DNA of 64,000 nucleotides from Nitrospirota bacterium. Its GTDB lineage: Bacteria; Nitrospirota; Nitrospiria; Nitrospirales; Nitrospiraceae. The first letter of the stretch is position 1. Every line of letters begins with the position of its first letter. A program made the translations under genes and the position numbers. Below are positions 16,257-24,007 of the stretch, piece after piece. The stretch lies in contig JBFMAX010000013.1 in the NCBI GenBank assembly GCA_040755395.1, positions 57,067 to 121,066 on the forward strand, in the 5' to 3' direction. The notes beneath the pieces were generated by a model. It saw nothing but the letters and a program-made list of their open reading frames with translations. It was not told the DNA's origin and did not search any database.

Positions 16257-16779
16257 TCGGACCCCCTGGGGCTGGGTCGGGCTTTCCGCGTCGGCGCGAG
16301 GAGTGCGGACTATCATCTTGCCGAGGGCCTCGCGCCGCGAGGTCGAGCGGGCGCTCAGAGAAGAGGCACTGTCCTCTAACGGACCCCCCTCACCTCTTGC
16401 CCCTTGCCCCTCGCCCGAAACCGAACCTGTCTTACGCGCCGCGCGGGCGCAGATCACGGCCTATTTGGCCGGGCAACGCCGCGATATCGATGTTCCGGTC
16501 GACCTCTCCGGCGGGTCCGCTTTTCAACGGCGGGTCTGGCGGGCCATCCGGCGAATCCCATACGGGCGCGTACGGTCGTACAAGTGGGTCGCCTCGCGGG
16601 TCGGCGGCGCGCGATACGCGCGAGCTGTCGGCCTGGCGCTCGGCGCCAACCCCGTCCCGCTCGTCATCCCCTGTCATCGGGTCGTGACCTCCGGCGGATC
16701 GCTCGGCGGCTTCACCGGGGGACAGCATCTGAAACGGCGGCTGCTGGCTTTGGAAGGGTCATTGGCACAACTGAGATGA
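16147..16779 (+). CDS. ogt: Methylated-DNA--protein-cysteine methyltransferase
   Basis: 210 aa by the longest frame (GTG at 16147). The catalytic half is intact: FQRRVWRAIRRIPYGRVRSY and the active-site LVIPCHRVV, then GGFTGGQHLKRRLL. It repairs O6-alkylguanine by transferring the alkyl group to its own cysteine. The first 35 or so residues are translated from a word array and the segment NGPPSPLAPCPSPE (near residue 80) from a second one, so the natural start is unclear and the N-terminal domain carries an inserted stretch. Family members begin close to the FRTPWGWVGLS segment. Activity is plausible because the C-terminal domain is untouched. Confidence 0.85.
   Translation: MTVTRRTTRSTPEGEIHFSASRFFVASRSTRHASRVFRTPWGWVGLSASARGVRTIILPRASRREVERALREEALSSNGPPSPLAPCPSPETEPVLRAARAQITAYLAGQRRDIDVPVDLSGGSAFQRRVWRAIRRIPYGRVRSYKWVASRVGGARYARAVGLALGANPVPLVIPCHRVVTSGGSLGGFTGGQHLKRRLLALEGSLAQLR
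16385..16425. repeat. Word array (TTGCCCC) inside the ogt coding sequence
   Basis: CTCACCTCTTGCCCCTTGCC followed by CCTCGCC, in frame within ogt, adding a Pro/Ser-rich segment. The same word class appears as GCCTCTAGCCCCTAGCC at 29351-29370. Confidence 0.6.
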
Positions 16780-16782
16780 AAA

Positions 16783-16932
16783 GTCATTCGTCAACCGTCA
16801 TTGGTCAATCGGGAGGAAAAACGTCATCGGTCACTGGTGAAGAGAGAGGCGAAGATCGTCTTGGTGAATGACGTTGATGCGTGACGATTGACGGTTCTGT
16901 TGAACGAATGACCAATGACGATTGACTATTGA
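16783..16932. repeat. Large word array (GTCATTGGTCAATCG / CGATTGACCAATGAC)
   Basis: The left arm holds GTCATTCGTCAACCGTCATT and GGTCAATCG. The middle has GTCATCGGTCACTGG. The right arm has GTGACGATTGACGG, GAATGACCAATGACG and ATTGACTATTGACG. The arms are opposed, so the region can fold into one long imperfect hairpin. It fills the ogt-dtd gap and ends 11 bases before the dtd ATG. Confidence 0.78.
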
Positions 16933-16942
16933 CGCCTTTACT

Positions 16943-17392
16943 ATGCGTGCGGTCCTTCAACGCGTCACGCGAGCCTCCGTCGAAGTGGACGGCACGATCG
17001 TCGGCAAGATCGGGCTGGGTCTGCTGGTGCTGCTCGGCGTCGCGCGTGAGGACGGCGAGTCGGACGCGCGCTATATCGCGGACAAGATCCTGGGTCTGCG
17101 GATCTTCTCCGATGACGAGGGCAAGATGAACCGGTCGTTGGCGGACTGCGGCGGATCGGTGCTGCTGGTATCCCAGTTTACATTATTGGGAGACACGGCG
17201 AAGGGCCGACGGCCGGGGTTCGACCGGGCGGCTCCTCCCGAGCTGGCTCGGGCGCTCTATGAAAAGGTCGCCGACGACCTCCGCGCGCAAGGCGCGCCGG
17301 TGGAGACCGGCCTGTTCGGCGCGCACATGGCGGTCGAACTGGTCAACGACGGGCCCGTGACGTTTATCCTCGACAGCCGGAGGGACGGGTGA
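16943..17392 (+). CDS. dtd: D-aminoacyl-tRNA deacylase
   Basis: 149 aa from the ATG at 16943 ([17 protein letters not shown], the family start). Both DTD signatures are present: [17 protein letters not shown] and the cross-subunit [11 protein letters not shown] with its Gly-Pro motif. The enzyme hydrolyses D-amino acids from mischarged tRNA and edits glycine from tRNA-Ala, in the cytoplasm. Length is normal. The upstream gap is entirely a word-repeat array, and the frame is open 21 bases into it, so the 16922 start is rejected in favour of the family start. Confidence 0.93.
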   Translation: MRAVLQRVTRASVEVDGTIVGKIGLGLLVLLGVAREDGESDARYIADKILGLRIFSDDEGKMNRSLADCGGSVLLVSQFTLLGDTAKGRRPGFDRAAPPELARALYEKVADDLRAQGAPVETGLFGAHMAVELVNDGPVTFILDSRRDG

Positions 17393-17448
17393 CTCGGGCG
17401 CCGATACGGACCGGAGGAGGAGGCGAGCCGTCTTGTCAGACAGCCCTC

Positions 17449-17457
17449 TGATATACT
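17449..17457 (+). promoter_or_regulatory. Extended -10 promoter
   Basis: TGATATACT, an extended -10 motif. TTGTCA upstream is too close (13 bases) to be a standard -35. Start site would be near 17464, with an AGGAGGT ribosome site before the ATG at 17499. Confidence 0.4.
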
Positions 17458-17498
17458 ACAAATAAATAGGCAATCAGGCTTCTGCACAGGAGGTGGAG

Positions 17499-18065
17499 AT
17501 GGGGAGTCCGGTCCCTCATAATCACCCACTGCGTCGACTCTTCGGGGCCCTGACCGAGAAAAGTTTTGCCGAGAAATTGGGTTGGCCCGACCTCAACGTG
17601 ACCGAGTACGTCTCTAACCTGCTCGTCGACTTCACGCATACCGACCAACTCTACAAAGTACGCAATCAGCACGGCAAGCCGATCGATACCGTGGTCCAGT
17701 TGCTGTTCGAGTCCGAAGTGCTGCTCGATGCCCGATCGCTCGACCGCGAGCGGGAAGTTCATCGCCACATCGGCGATTTCACGCTGTTCATGGCCGGTCT
17801 GTTCCCGGAATACCTCCGGCGGCTCAAGTCGGCCGGCATGATCTATCATCCCGACTTCCTGGTCGACTACGTCAAGACCGGCAAACGATCCTACGGGATC
17901 GTCGCGCAGTTCGGCGACGTCGAGTCGGAGACTGATCCGCCGCTGTTCCGTAAGCTTTCCGACAACTTCGAACTCTGCGTAACCGGCCTCGGCTTCGTCC
18001 GTTCCGATCTGGACCGCATGCAAGATCCGACCTTCCGCCGGGCCAAAGACCTCTTACTGAATTGA
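17499..18065 (+). CDS. Conserved-looking cytoplasmic protein of unknown function
   Basis: 188 aa from the ATG at 17499, with CAGGAGGT 5 bases upstream. I do not recognise a family. The sequence is soluble and well mixed, with PLRRLFGALTEKSFAEKLGW near the start, a helical middle (FTLFMAGLFPEYLRRLKSAG), and YGIVAQFGDVESETDPPLFR then VRSDLDRMQDPTFRRAKDLL at the end. No signal peptide or membrane segment. Its stop overlaps the TTG start of the isoaspartyl peptidase gene by 4 bases, which implies coupled translation. Low confidence on role, high that it is a gene. Confidence 0.7.
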   Translation: MGSPVPHNHPLRRLFGALTEKSFAEKLGWPDLNVTEYVSNLLVDFTHTDQLYKVRNQHGKPIDTVVQLLFESEVLLDARSLDREREVHRHIGDFTLFMAGLFPEYLRRLKSAGMIYHPDFLVDYVKTGKRSYGIVAQFGDVESETDPPLFRKLSDNFELCVTGLGFVRSDLDRMQDPTFRRAKDLLLN

Positions 18066-18997
18066 CTCGTTCCCGCCCGATCATCCTCGTCCATGGCGGG
18101 GCCGGCCTCCGAGGGATGAACGAGGACCAGGCCTCATGCCTCGCTGAGACCCTCCGTGCCGGCTACGCGTTGTTGGACGCCGGGGCGCCTGCTTTCAACG
18201 CGGTCGAAGCGGCGATCCGCGTGTTGGAAGCGTCCGGTCTGTTCAACGCAGGAGTCGGCTCGCGGGTTCAACTCGACGGGGTCAAGCGGATGGATGCCTC
18301 GATCATGGAGGGCCGAACCCTGCGCGCCGGCGCGGTGGGATCCATCGAACGGATCGTCCACCCCATTACAGCCGCTCGGCTGGTGATGGACGAAACCTCC
18401 CATGTGCTGCTCGTCGGCCGACCGGCGACGCGTTTCGCGCAGTATTTCAAGTTGGAGCGGCAGTCGGCGGCCAGGCCTGCAGCGCGCCGGGCGAAGCGGC
18501 GCGGCTTGGCCGCGGCCTTCGCCGCCAAGACGCTTCGCCTGTACCGGGCGATGGCGAACGCCGGAGCGACGCGCGAGCGACTCGGACGGGAAACCGTCGG
18601 GGCCGTCGCCCTGGATCGAGCGGGGACGGTCGCGGCCGGCGCCTCCACCGGGGGCATCGATTGCATGTTGCCGGGCCGTGTCGGCGACACCCCGTTGATC
18701 GGCTGCGGCATCTACGCGGATGACCGGGCCGGCGCCGTGTCGATGACGGGCCTGGGCGAGAGCATCATCCGGATCGCCGTGGCCAAGGAGATCACGGATC
18801 AGTTGGCGGATGGGCTGGGCCCGGCGGCGGCGGCGCGGATCGTGCTCAAGAAGCTCGTAAAGCGGATTCGCGGCGCAGCCGGGGCGCTGGTCCTGTCCCC
18901 GGACGGCCGGTTCGCGATCAAGCACACCACCCCGCGCATGGCCGCCGGATACTGGGATGGAACCGGCAAGCCGGTGGTGAGGGATCGATTCGCGTAA
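18062..18997 (+). CDS. Isoaspartyl peptidase/L-asparaginase (Ntn-hydrolase type)
   Basis: 311 aa with a TTG start at 18062 overlapping the previous stop. Family 2 asparaginase hallmarks: VHGGAG near the N-terminus, FNAGVGSRVQLDGVKRMDASIMEG, and the autoprocessing site ETVGAVALD whose Thr becomes the N-terminal nucleophile (around residue 179), then GASTGGIDCMLPGRVGDTPLIGCGIYAD. It cleaves beta-aspartyl dipeptides and asparagine after splitting into alpha and beta chains. Compared with E. coli IaaA the linker before the cleavage site is Ala/Arg-rich. Function is well supported. Confidence 0.9.
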   Translation: MTRSRPIILVHGGAGLRGMNEDQASCLAETLRAGYALLDAGAPAFNAVEAAIRVLEASGLFNAGVGSRVQLDGVKRMDASIMEGRTLRAGAVGSIERIVHPITAARLVMDETSHVLLVGRPATRFAQYFKLERQSAARPAARRAKRRGLAAAFAAKTLRLYRAMANAGATRERLGRETVGAVALDRAGTVAAGASTGGIDCMLPGRVGDTPLIGCGIYADDRAGAVSMTGLGESIIRIAVAKEITDQLADGLGPAAAARIVLKKLVKRIRGAAGALVLSPDGRFAIKHTTPRMAAGYWDGTGKPVVRDRFA

Positions 18998-19008
18998 GAA
19001 TTTCACGC

Positions 19009-19117
19009 TTTGTCGATCTGATGATTTGATGATTGACACAAGACGAGTGTAAGCTTGAAAAGGAGCGATGAAATCTCAGTCTTGTGATCAGTAAATCAAC
19101 AGATCGTCAGATCGACA
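19009..19117. repeat. Word array (GATCTGATGATTTG / CAGATCGTCAGATC) with inner perfect stem
   Basis: Outer arms are TTTGTCGATCTGATGATT and GATCGTCAGATCGACAAA; the inner arms ACACAAGAC and GTCTTGTG pair exactly. The complete gap between the asparaginase gene and the VOC gene is one nested hairpin ending 2 bases before the VOC ATG. Confidence 0.75.
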
Positions 19118-19118
19118 A

Positions 19119-19565
19119 ATGTCCAAAACTCTCTTCCATCTTGCCTTTCCAGTCACCGATCTTGAGGCCACGAAGAAGTTCTACGTGGACGGGCTTGGTT
19201 GCGAGCTGGGGCGAGAGTCCGAGTCTGCGGTGACGCTGGGCTTGGCCGGCCACCAGCTAGTGGCCCATCTGGTCAAAGAGTCGGAGGACAGCCAAAAGGG
19301 AATTTATCCCCGACACTTCGGGCTGGTGTTTACCGATGAGAAGGACTGGCAGGCGCTGGCGGATCGAGCCAAGGCCAAGGGGTTGAAGTTCTACCAGCAC
19401 CCGCGCGTGCGCTACCCCGGCACCAGGATCGAGCACCGGACGTTCTTTCTGGAAGACCCTTCCGGCAATCTCCTCGAGTTCAAACACTACACCCACGAAT
19501 CGGCCATCTTCGGGGAGCGGGAGCATCGAGAGGTCGGAGACCGCTCATCTCCCAAAGACCCGTAA
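19119..19565 (+). CDS. VOC-family protein (glyoxalase/bleomycin-resistance fold), 3' end recombinant
   Basis: 148 aa. A single VOC domain: LFHLAFPVTDLEATKKFYVDGLGC with a metal His, PRHFGLVF with a second His, and FFLEDPSGNLLEFKHY with the Glu. It resembles small metal-dependent VOC proteins; the substrate is unknown. Bases 19425..19517 recur exactly at 25141..25233, where a different tail (EKEFTKIGDTE) follows. Here the tail EREHREVGDRSSPKDP runs antisense into the end of the SNF2 gene. The present C-terminus is therefore probably the product of recombination at that repeat. Confidence 0.85.
   Translation: MSKTLFHLAFPVTDLEATKKFYVDGLGCELGRESESAVTLGLAGHQLVAHLVKESEDSQKGIYPRHFGLVFTDEKDWQALADRAKAKGLKFYQHPRVRYPGTRIEHRTFFLEDPSGNLLEFKHYTHESAIFGEREHREVGDRSSPKDP
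19425..19517 (+). repeat. 93-bp direct repeat, left copy
   Basis: Identical to 25141..25233 at all 93 positions, offset 5716. It is inside the VOC gene. It marks the left limit of the SNF2/restriction-modification block. Confidence 0.97.
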
Positions 19566-22500
19566 ACCTGCCGTGGATCGGGAGCGCCGGCCGGCGCGAG
19601 CAGGAAATCGAAGTCGGCTTTGGTGAGCAGCGCGCCGCCGCCTCCACGGACCGTCGCACCGACGACGGCTTGATAGAGATCCAGCTTCCGTCGTTTCAGC
19701 GCCATCATCTTTTCTTCCACCGTCTGGCGCATGAGGAGTCGCATGATCGTGACGGCCCGCTTCTGGCCGATACGGTGCGCGCGATCCGAGGCCTGTTGCT
19801 CCACGGCGGGGTTCCACCACGGATCGAGATGAAACACATACGTCGCTTTCGTCAAATTCAGGCCTTGCCCTCCTGCTTTCAGACTCAACAGAAACGCACC
19901 CGGTTCCTTGCGCGCCTGAAACGCCGTCACCAAGGCCTTGCGCTTGCCGGGCGCCGTTGACCCGTCGAGTCGGCTGTAGGGAATGCCCTCTTGCTCGAAG
20001 GCTTCTTCGACCAGATCCAGAAAACCGGTGAACTGGGAGAACACCAGCGCGCAGTGCCCTTCCTCCAGCAGCACCTTGAGCCGGTCCAGCAGGAGCTCGA
20101 GTTTGGGCGCAGGCTCGTCCGGCCGGCCGGTGAGCAACCGGGGCGAGAGACAAACCTGGCGGAGCTTCAGAATCGCCGTGAGCGCAATGAGTTGAGCCTG
20201 GGCCGGCGTCTTGCTGCGATAGGCGTCGTCGATCGTCGTGCGGACCTGCGCCACGGTCTGCTGATAGAGCGCCTTCTGTCGATCGGTCAGGTCGAGGAAC
20301 AAGTCGGTCTCGATCTTGTCGGGCAGGTCGGGCAGAGTCTGCTCCTTGGTTCTCCGGAGGACAAAGGGGCGGGTCCGCCGGAGGAGGCGTTCGAGCCCGT
20401 TCGACACGGGGCCTTTCACCGCGGCCTTGAACCGCTCGTAGTCGCCCAGCAACCCGGGCAGACTCAGATCGATGATCGAGAAATATTCGCCGAGATGATT
20501 TTCCAGGGGCGTCCCGGTCATCGCCAGCTTGAACGAGCCGGTGAGCCGGCGGGCGGCTGCGGTCGTGTCGGCGTGGAGATTCTTCACCGCCTGCGCTTCG
20601 TCGAAGATGATGACGTGGAATGCCGTTCGCGCCAGCGTCTCGATATCCCGCCGCAGCAGCCCGTAGGTCGTGAGCACCACCGCATCGTCTTTGGCATCGA
20701 GCACCCGCTCGGTGCCGGTGTAAGTCCGGACCGTCAGGTCAGGGTAGAAACGCGCCAGCTCCTGTTCCCAGTTGAAGAGCAAGCTGGTCGGGACGACGAT
20801 CAGGTGGGGGCCTCGGGCTGCCGCCGGCGGCTGGACGATTCCTTCTTTGATCGCGCCCAGCAAGCAGATCGCCTGGAGCGTTTTCCCCAGCCCCATGTCG
20901 TCGGCCAGGCAGCCGCCGAACCGATGCTGGTAGAGAAAAGCCAGCCACCCGTAGCCGTCACGCTGATAGGACCGGAGGGTCGCCTGCAACCCGGCCGGGA
21001 GCGGCGGAGGCTCGATCCGCTCGAAGCGCAACAGCCGAGCGAGCACGGCTTCATCCTCGGCCGGGAGCGAAACCCGCACGCCCTGCTCCCGCAGCGCCAG
21101 CCACTCGAAGAGGGCGAGCCGCGGCACCGTCACCAGGCGCGTGGCGCTTCGAGCGGGCTTTGCGTGGTCGGCGAGTGACGCAAGCGCGCGCAGACGCTCC
21201 AGGGTCGAGGCGTCCAACACCAGGAGCTTGCCCCCGGTCTCGATCAGCCCGCCGCGCCGCACTGCCTCGCGCCACAGTTTTTCCTCCAGCACCGCCCCAT
21301 CGCAGCGGATCTCGGGCCGGATCTCGAACCAGTCGATTCCGGTCCCCTCGCGATTCCATCGTTCGACCCGGACCGAGCAGTCCCACTGCCCGGCGCGAAC
21401 CGGCTTCTTGTCATAGAGCACGGGAATGCCCGCTGCAGCCGACCGTTCGACCAAATCCGCCAACCGCTGGAACAGGAGCGGGGCCGGGACCGCCATCTCG
21501 TCGCCGCGTCGCATCCCGCGAAAGATCTCCGGGCCGAACACCTCACAGGGGATCCGGTACAGCGCCGCTTCCTTGACCTTGTCGATCGATCGCAACACCC
21601 AATGCCCGTCGTGAAACTCCAACCGCAGGTCGCTGCGCCGAGCGGAGGCCAGTCCGGGTTGGAGCGCCCATTGCGCCTCGCGCCGGACTTCGCGGGAATG
21701 AAACACCGGGTGGCCGAGCTGCCGGCGAAGGCGGCGTTCTTGTTCCTTGGCGTCGGTGACGGCGACGAGATCGAGATACGCCGTCATCATGACCGTCTTG
21801 CGTTTCCAGGCCCGCAAGGGGGCCGGATGCCGGCCCTGTTCTAAAAGCGGGAAGAAGCCGAACACCGAAGCACTGGGCGCGACGTACCGATCCTGCCACA
21901 GAGATTCCGCCCGCAGACGGTAGCGGGCGGAAAGCTCGTGTTGATCAGCCGGCGGCAACAGCAGCAGGCGGCCGATCGGCTGGTCCGTCGTGTCGGGCTT
22001 AGGGAATGCCGGGGGCGGTTGTTCCTTCCCGTCGATCTTGAGGATGAGAGAGCCGAACACCCGCTCGGCCTGTTTCTTGAGCACGTCAAGCTGCACCGAC
22101 CGGAACTCTTGTAACGGCATGGTCACGGTCATCTGCCGGCTTCGGCTTTGCCACACGCGGAGGCCGGACTGGTCCGGCCAAGTTACCGCGCGGGGCACTC
22201 CTCCGAGGATGCCGGCGGCGCTCACGTAAGGCTCGGCGAATCCGGTGCCGTGCTGGAACGCCAGGAACGGCGCCCACCCTTGCTCATCAGTTAAGTGCAG
22301 AAGCCGGCCGCCATTTACATCCACCACGAAGGTGCGGAAGCGCAGAAACTCGGCCAGTTCCACGTCATCGACGACACAGGCTGCGCGCACGTGCACTTGG
22401 TCGCCCGCGACATCCAGGACTGTCTTGCTCAGGCCCTTCACCGAAGGCTGCCAGCGGAGCGGGATGGTCTTCGTGCGGGTCTCCAGCAGCAGCGGATAGG

Positions 22501-23230
22501 TGTCCGCGTGCCGTTTGAGATAGAGCAGGAACGGGTCCTCGCCCCAGCCCGCTTGGTAGCCGTAATAAGGGGTCAACAAGGGGGTCACTTCTCGGGGGAG
22601 GCCGGTCCGTGGAAGCCACCCGGACGAGGCGGTCACCTTATACCCATCGAGGCGGATCACGAGCGCCGGCGGGTCACTGGTCGCGTCGATGACAAGTTCC
22701 ACTCGGGCCGCCGGTGCGATGGCCCTCGTCTTCGACCGCTCCTCGCTTCGGCGCTCGCCGAGCAGCGCGACTCGAAGAGTGTCGTGGTGCAGGGGCTCGA
22801 TCCGATGGAGTCGGAACGTCTCGGGCGAAAGCAGGTTCTTCGTCGTAAAGCAGACGCAGAGCACATGTTTACAGGGCCATTCGGGACTCCACGCCGGGCA
22901 GTCGCATTCCCCGAAGAGCGCGTCGTCCTGCACGAAGAACGTCACCGTGTACAGCCTGGTGCCCTGCACGAAGGCCGTAAGCCTCGACCGGTCGGGACTC
23001 CACGCGTACCCTTGGAGCCGGTGCCGCTGATAATAGTCGAACCCGCGGGTCACCGACTCCTTGGGAGCCATCAGGTAGATATCGTTGGGGCGCAGCGCAT
23101 CGAAGGCGCGCAGCACGGCGGGCGGTTGGGCCGAGACTGGCTCCGCCGGGCGGGCGGCCACATCTGCGTGGTGGGCAGGCGGGTCGGAACGGGTCGCGGT
23201 CTTGCGGCGCACAGGCTTTGTTGTCGGCAC
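19487..23230 (-). CDS. SNF2-family helicase with SWIM zinc finger
   Basis: 1247 aa. Residues about 110-130 hold a SWIM zinc finger (CDCPAW...CKHVLCVCF). The C-terminal half is a SNF2 ATPase: DDMGLGKTLQAICLLG (Walker A), IIFDEAQAVKN (Walker B), MTGTPLENHLGE, then the second RecA domain with FSQFTGFLDL, LSLKAGGQGLNL and DRAHRIGQKRAV. Such proteins move along double-stranded DNA and remodel bound complexes. The last residues (TSRCSRSPKMADSWV) are antisense to the VOC gene and lie past the direct-repeat junction, so the native C-terminus is altered. A methyltransferase fragment precedes it by 4 bases, so it may once have belonged to a DNA-modification locus. Confidence 0.88.
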   Translation of the reverse strand: MPTTKPVRRKTATRSDPPAHHADVAARPAEPVSAQPPAVLRAFDALRPNDIYLMAPKESVTRGFDYYQRHRLQGYAWSPDRSRLTAFVQGTRLYTVTFFVQDDALFGECDCPAWSPEWPCKHVLCVCFTTKNLLSPETFRLHRIEPLHHDTLRVALLGERRSEERSKTRAIAPAARVELVIDATSDPPALVIRLDGYKVTASSGWLPRTGLPREVTPLLTPYYGYQAGWGEDPFLLYLKRHADTYPLLLETRTKTIPLRWQPSVKGLSKTVLDVAGDQVHVRAACVVDDVELAEFLRFRTFVVDVNGGRLLHLTDEQGWAPFLAFQHGTGFAEPYVSAAGILGGVPRAVTWPDQSGLRVWQSRSRQMTVTMPLQEFRSVQLDVLKKQAERVFGSLILKIDGKEQPPPAFPKPDTTDQPIGRLLLLPPADQHELSARYRLRAESLWQDRYVAPSASVFGFFPLLEQGRHPAPLRAWKRKTVMMTAYLDLVAVTDAKEQERRLRRQLGHPVFHSREVRREAQWALQPGLASARRSDLRLEFHDGHWVLRSIDKVKEAALYRIPCEVFGPEIFRGMRRGDEMAVPAPLLFQRLADLVERSAAAGIPVLYDKKPVRAGQWDCSVRVERWNREGTGIDWFEIRPEIRCDGAVLEEKLWREAVRRGGLIETGGKLLVLDASTLERLRALASLADHAKPARSATRLVTVPRLALFEWLALREQGVRVSLPAEDEAVLARLLRFERIEPPPLPAGLQATLRSYQRDGYGWLAFLYQHRFGGCLADDMGLGKTLQAICLLGAIKEGIVQPPAAARGPHLIVVPTSLLFNWEQELARFYPDLTVRTYTGTERVLDAKDDAVVLTTYGLLRRDIETLARTAFHVIIFDEAQAVKNLHADTTAAARRLTGSFKLAMTGTPLENHLGEYFSIIDLSLPGLLGDYERFKAAVKGPVSNGLERLLRRTRPFVLRRTKEQTLPDLPDKIETDLFLDLTDRQKALYQQTVAQVRTTIDDAYRSKTPAQAQLIALTAILKLRQVCLSPRLLTGRPDEPAPKLELLLDRLKVLLEEGHCALVFSQFTGFLDLVEEAFEQEGIPYSRLDGSTAPGKRKALVTAFQARKEPGAFLLSLKAGGQGLNLTKATYVFHLDPWWNPAVEQQASDRAHRIGQKRAVTIMRLLMRQTVEEKMMALKRRKLDLYQAVVGATVRGGGGALLTKADFDFLLAPAGAPDPRQVYGSLGDERSPTSRCSRSPKMADSWV

Positions 23231-23234
23231 GAGG

Positions 23235-23474
23235 TCAGACCGTCTGCGTCACCAGGACTTCTTCGCCCAGCATGTCAATGATCTTCGCAGCCACGGTGGT
23301 CGTGCCGTTCGGCGTCGGGAATTCATACCGCCCCGCCACGAAATCAGTCTTCTTTTCCGGCGCATCCGAGAGTATGACGTTGAACACCTGGCCGTTGCAG
23401 GCCGGGTCGATCATCGCGCAATCCACCATCGCCCGCAATAGGCAGGCACCTTCAACCAGATCTATACGTCGATA
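23235..23474 (-). pseudogene. C-terminal remnant of a DNA methyltransferase (Mod-like)
   Basis: An open frame without a proper start. From about 23474 it reads in frame through IDLVEGACLLRAMVDCAMID, then GQVFNVILSDAPEKKTDFVAGRYE, ending in KIIDMLGEEVLVTQTV. This matches my memory of the tail of site-specific adenine methyltransferases of the Mod type. The reading frame is cut at the 3' end of the adjacent restriction endonuclease (stop at 23462), so the R-M pair seems to have replaced the front of the methyltransferase. The following SNF2 gene starts 4 bases after its stop, as in an operon. Family identification is moderate. Confidence 0.5.
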
Positions 23475-24007
23475 AGTATCACCTTGACCGGCACAGCGGG
23501 GAAATGCCTTTTCAGCCGTTCTATATCGTAGACAAGCTGTTCACCATACGAAACCCCAGTAGACATCTGGGAATGCATGGCATGACAAGGAACGATCTCA
23601 ACGCCCACATCAGCTTTATTTTCATTGAAGAAATATTGAAACTTGGCCATGTCGTAAAACATAAATGCGTACTTTCCGAACTGCACTTCGACGAGAACTT
23701 TGTCTTTTACGAAGTCGATTTGCTTGAAAGCACCTTTGATCGAGGTCTGACTGTTCGGAATAGTGATAGTGTAGGTATCACGAAGCTCAAGGTATCCCAT
23801 TTTCCTGAACGAGTCCTTGAACCTCCTATTCAACTCCCTCGGGTCATACAGCAAAGTTCCCTTCATGGTTTTTTCTTTGCTCACTTTAGACTTATCAAGA
23901 CCAGAGATGCGTGCGATCACCTCGTCAATCTCTTTCTCAATCTTGGGATACCGAACCCTAAGTATCTCGGAGCCGCCAAGATGCGAGTATTCATAAACTT
24001 TTCTCAT
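23462..24007 (-). CDS. BglII-family type II restriction endonuclease
   Basis: 181 aa. The active site fits BglII: Asp98 (QIDF), Glu107 and Gln109 (VEVQFGK), with the same D-9-E-2-Q spacing as Asp84, Glu93 and Gln95 of BglII, where Gln replaces the usual Lys. The following YAFMFYDMAKFQYF is typical of the BglII/BstYI group. It should cut duplex DNA at a palindrome; enzymes of this group centre on GATC. It overlaps the methyltransferase stop by 4 bases, so the pair is translationally coupled. The DNA is visibly AT-richer than its surroundings, a sign of transfer. Confidence 0.82.
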   Translation of the reverse strand: MRKVYEYSHLGGSEILRVRYPKIEKEIDEVIARISGLDKSKVSKEKTMKGTLLYDPRELNRRFKDSFRKMGYLELRDTYTITIPNSQTSIKGAFKQIDFVKDKVLVEVQFGKYAFMFYDMAKFQYFFNENKADVGVEIVPCHAMHSQMSTGVSYGEQLVYDIERLKRHFPAVPVKVILIDV

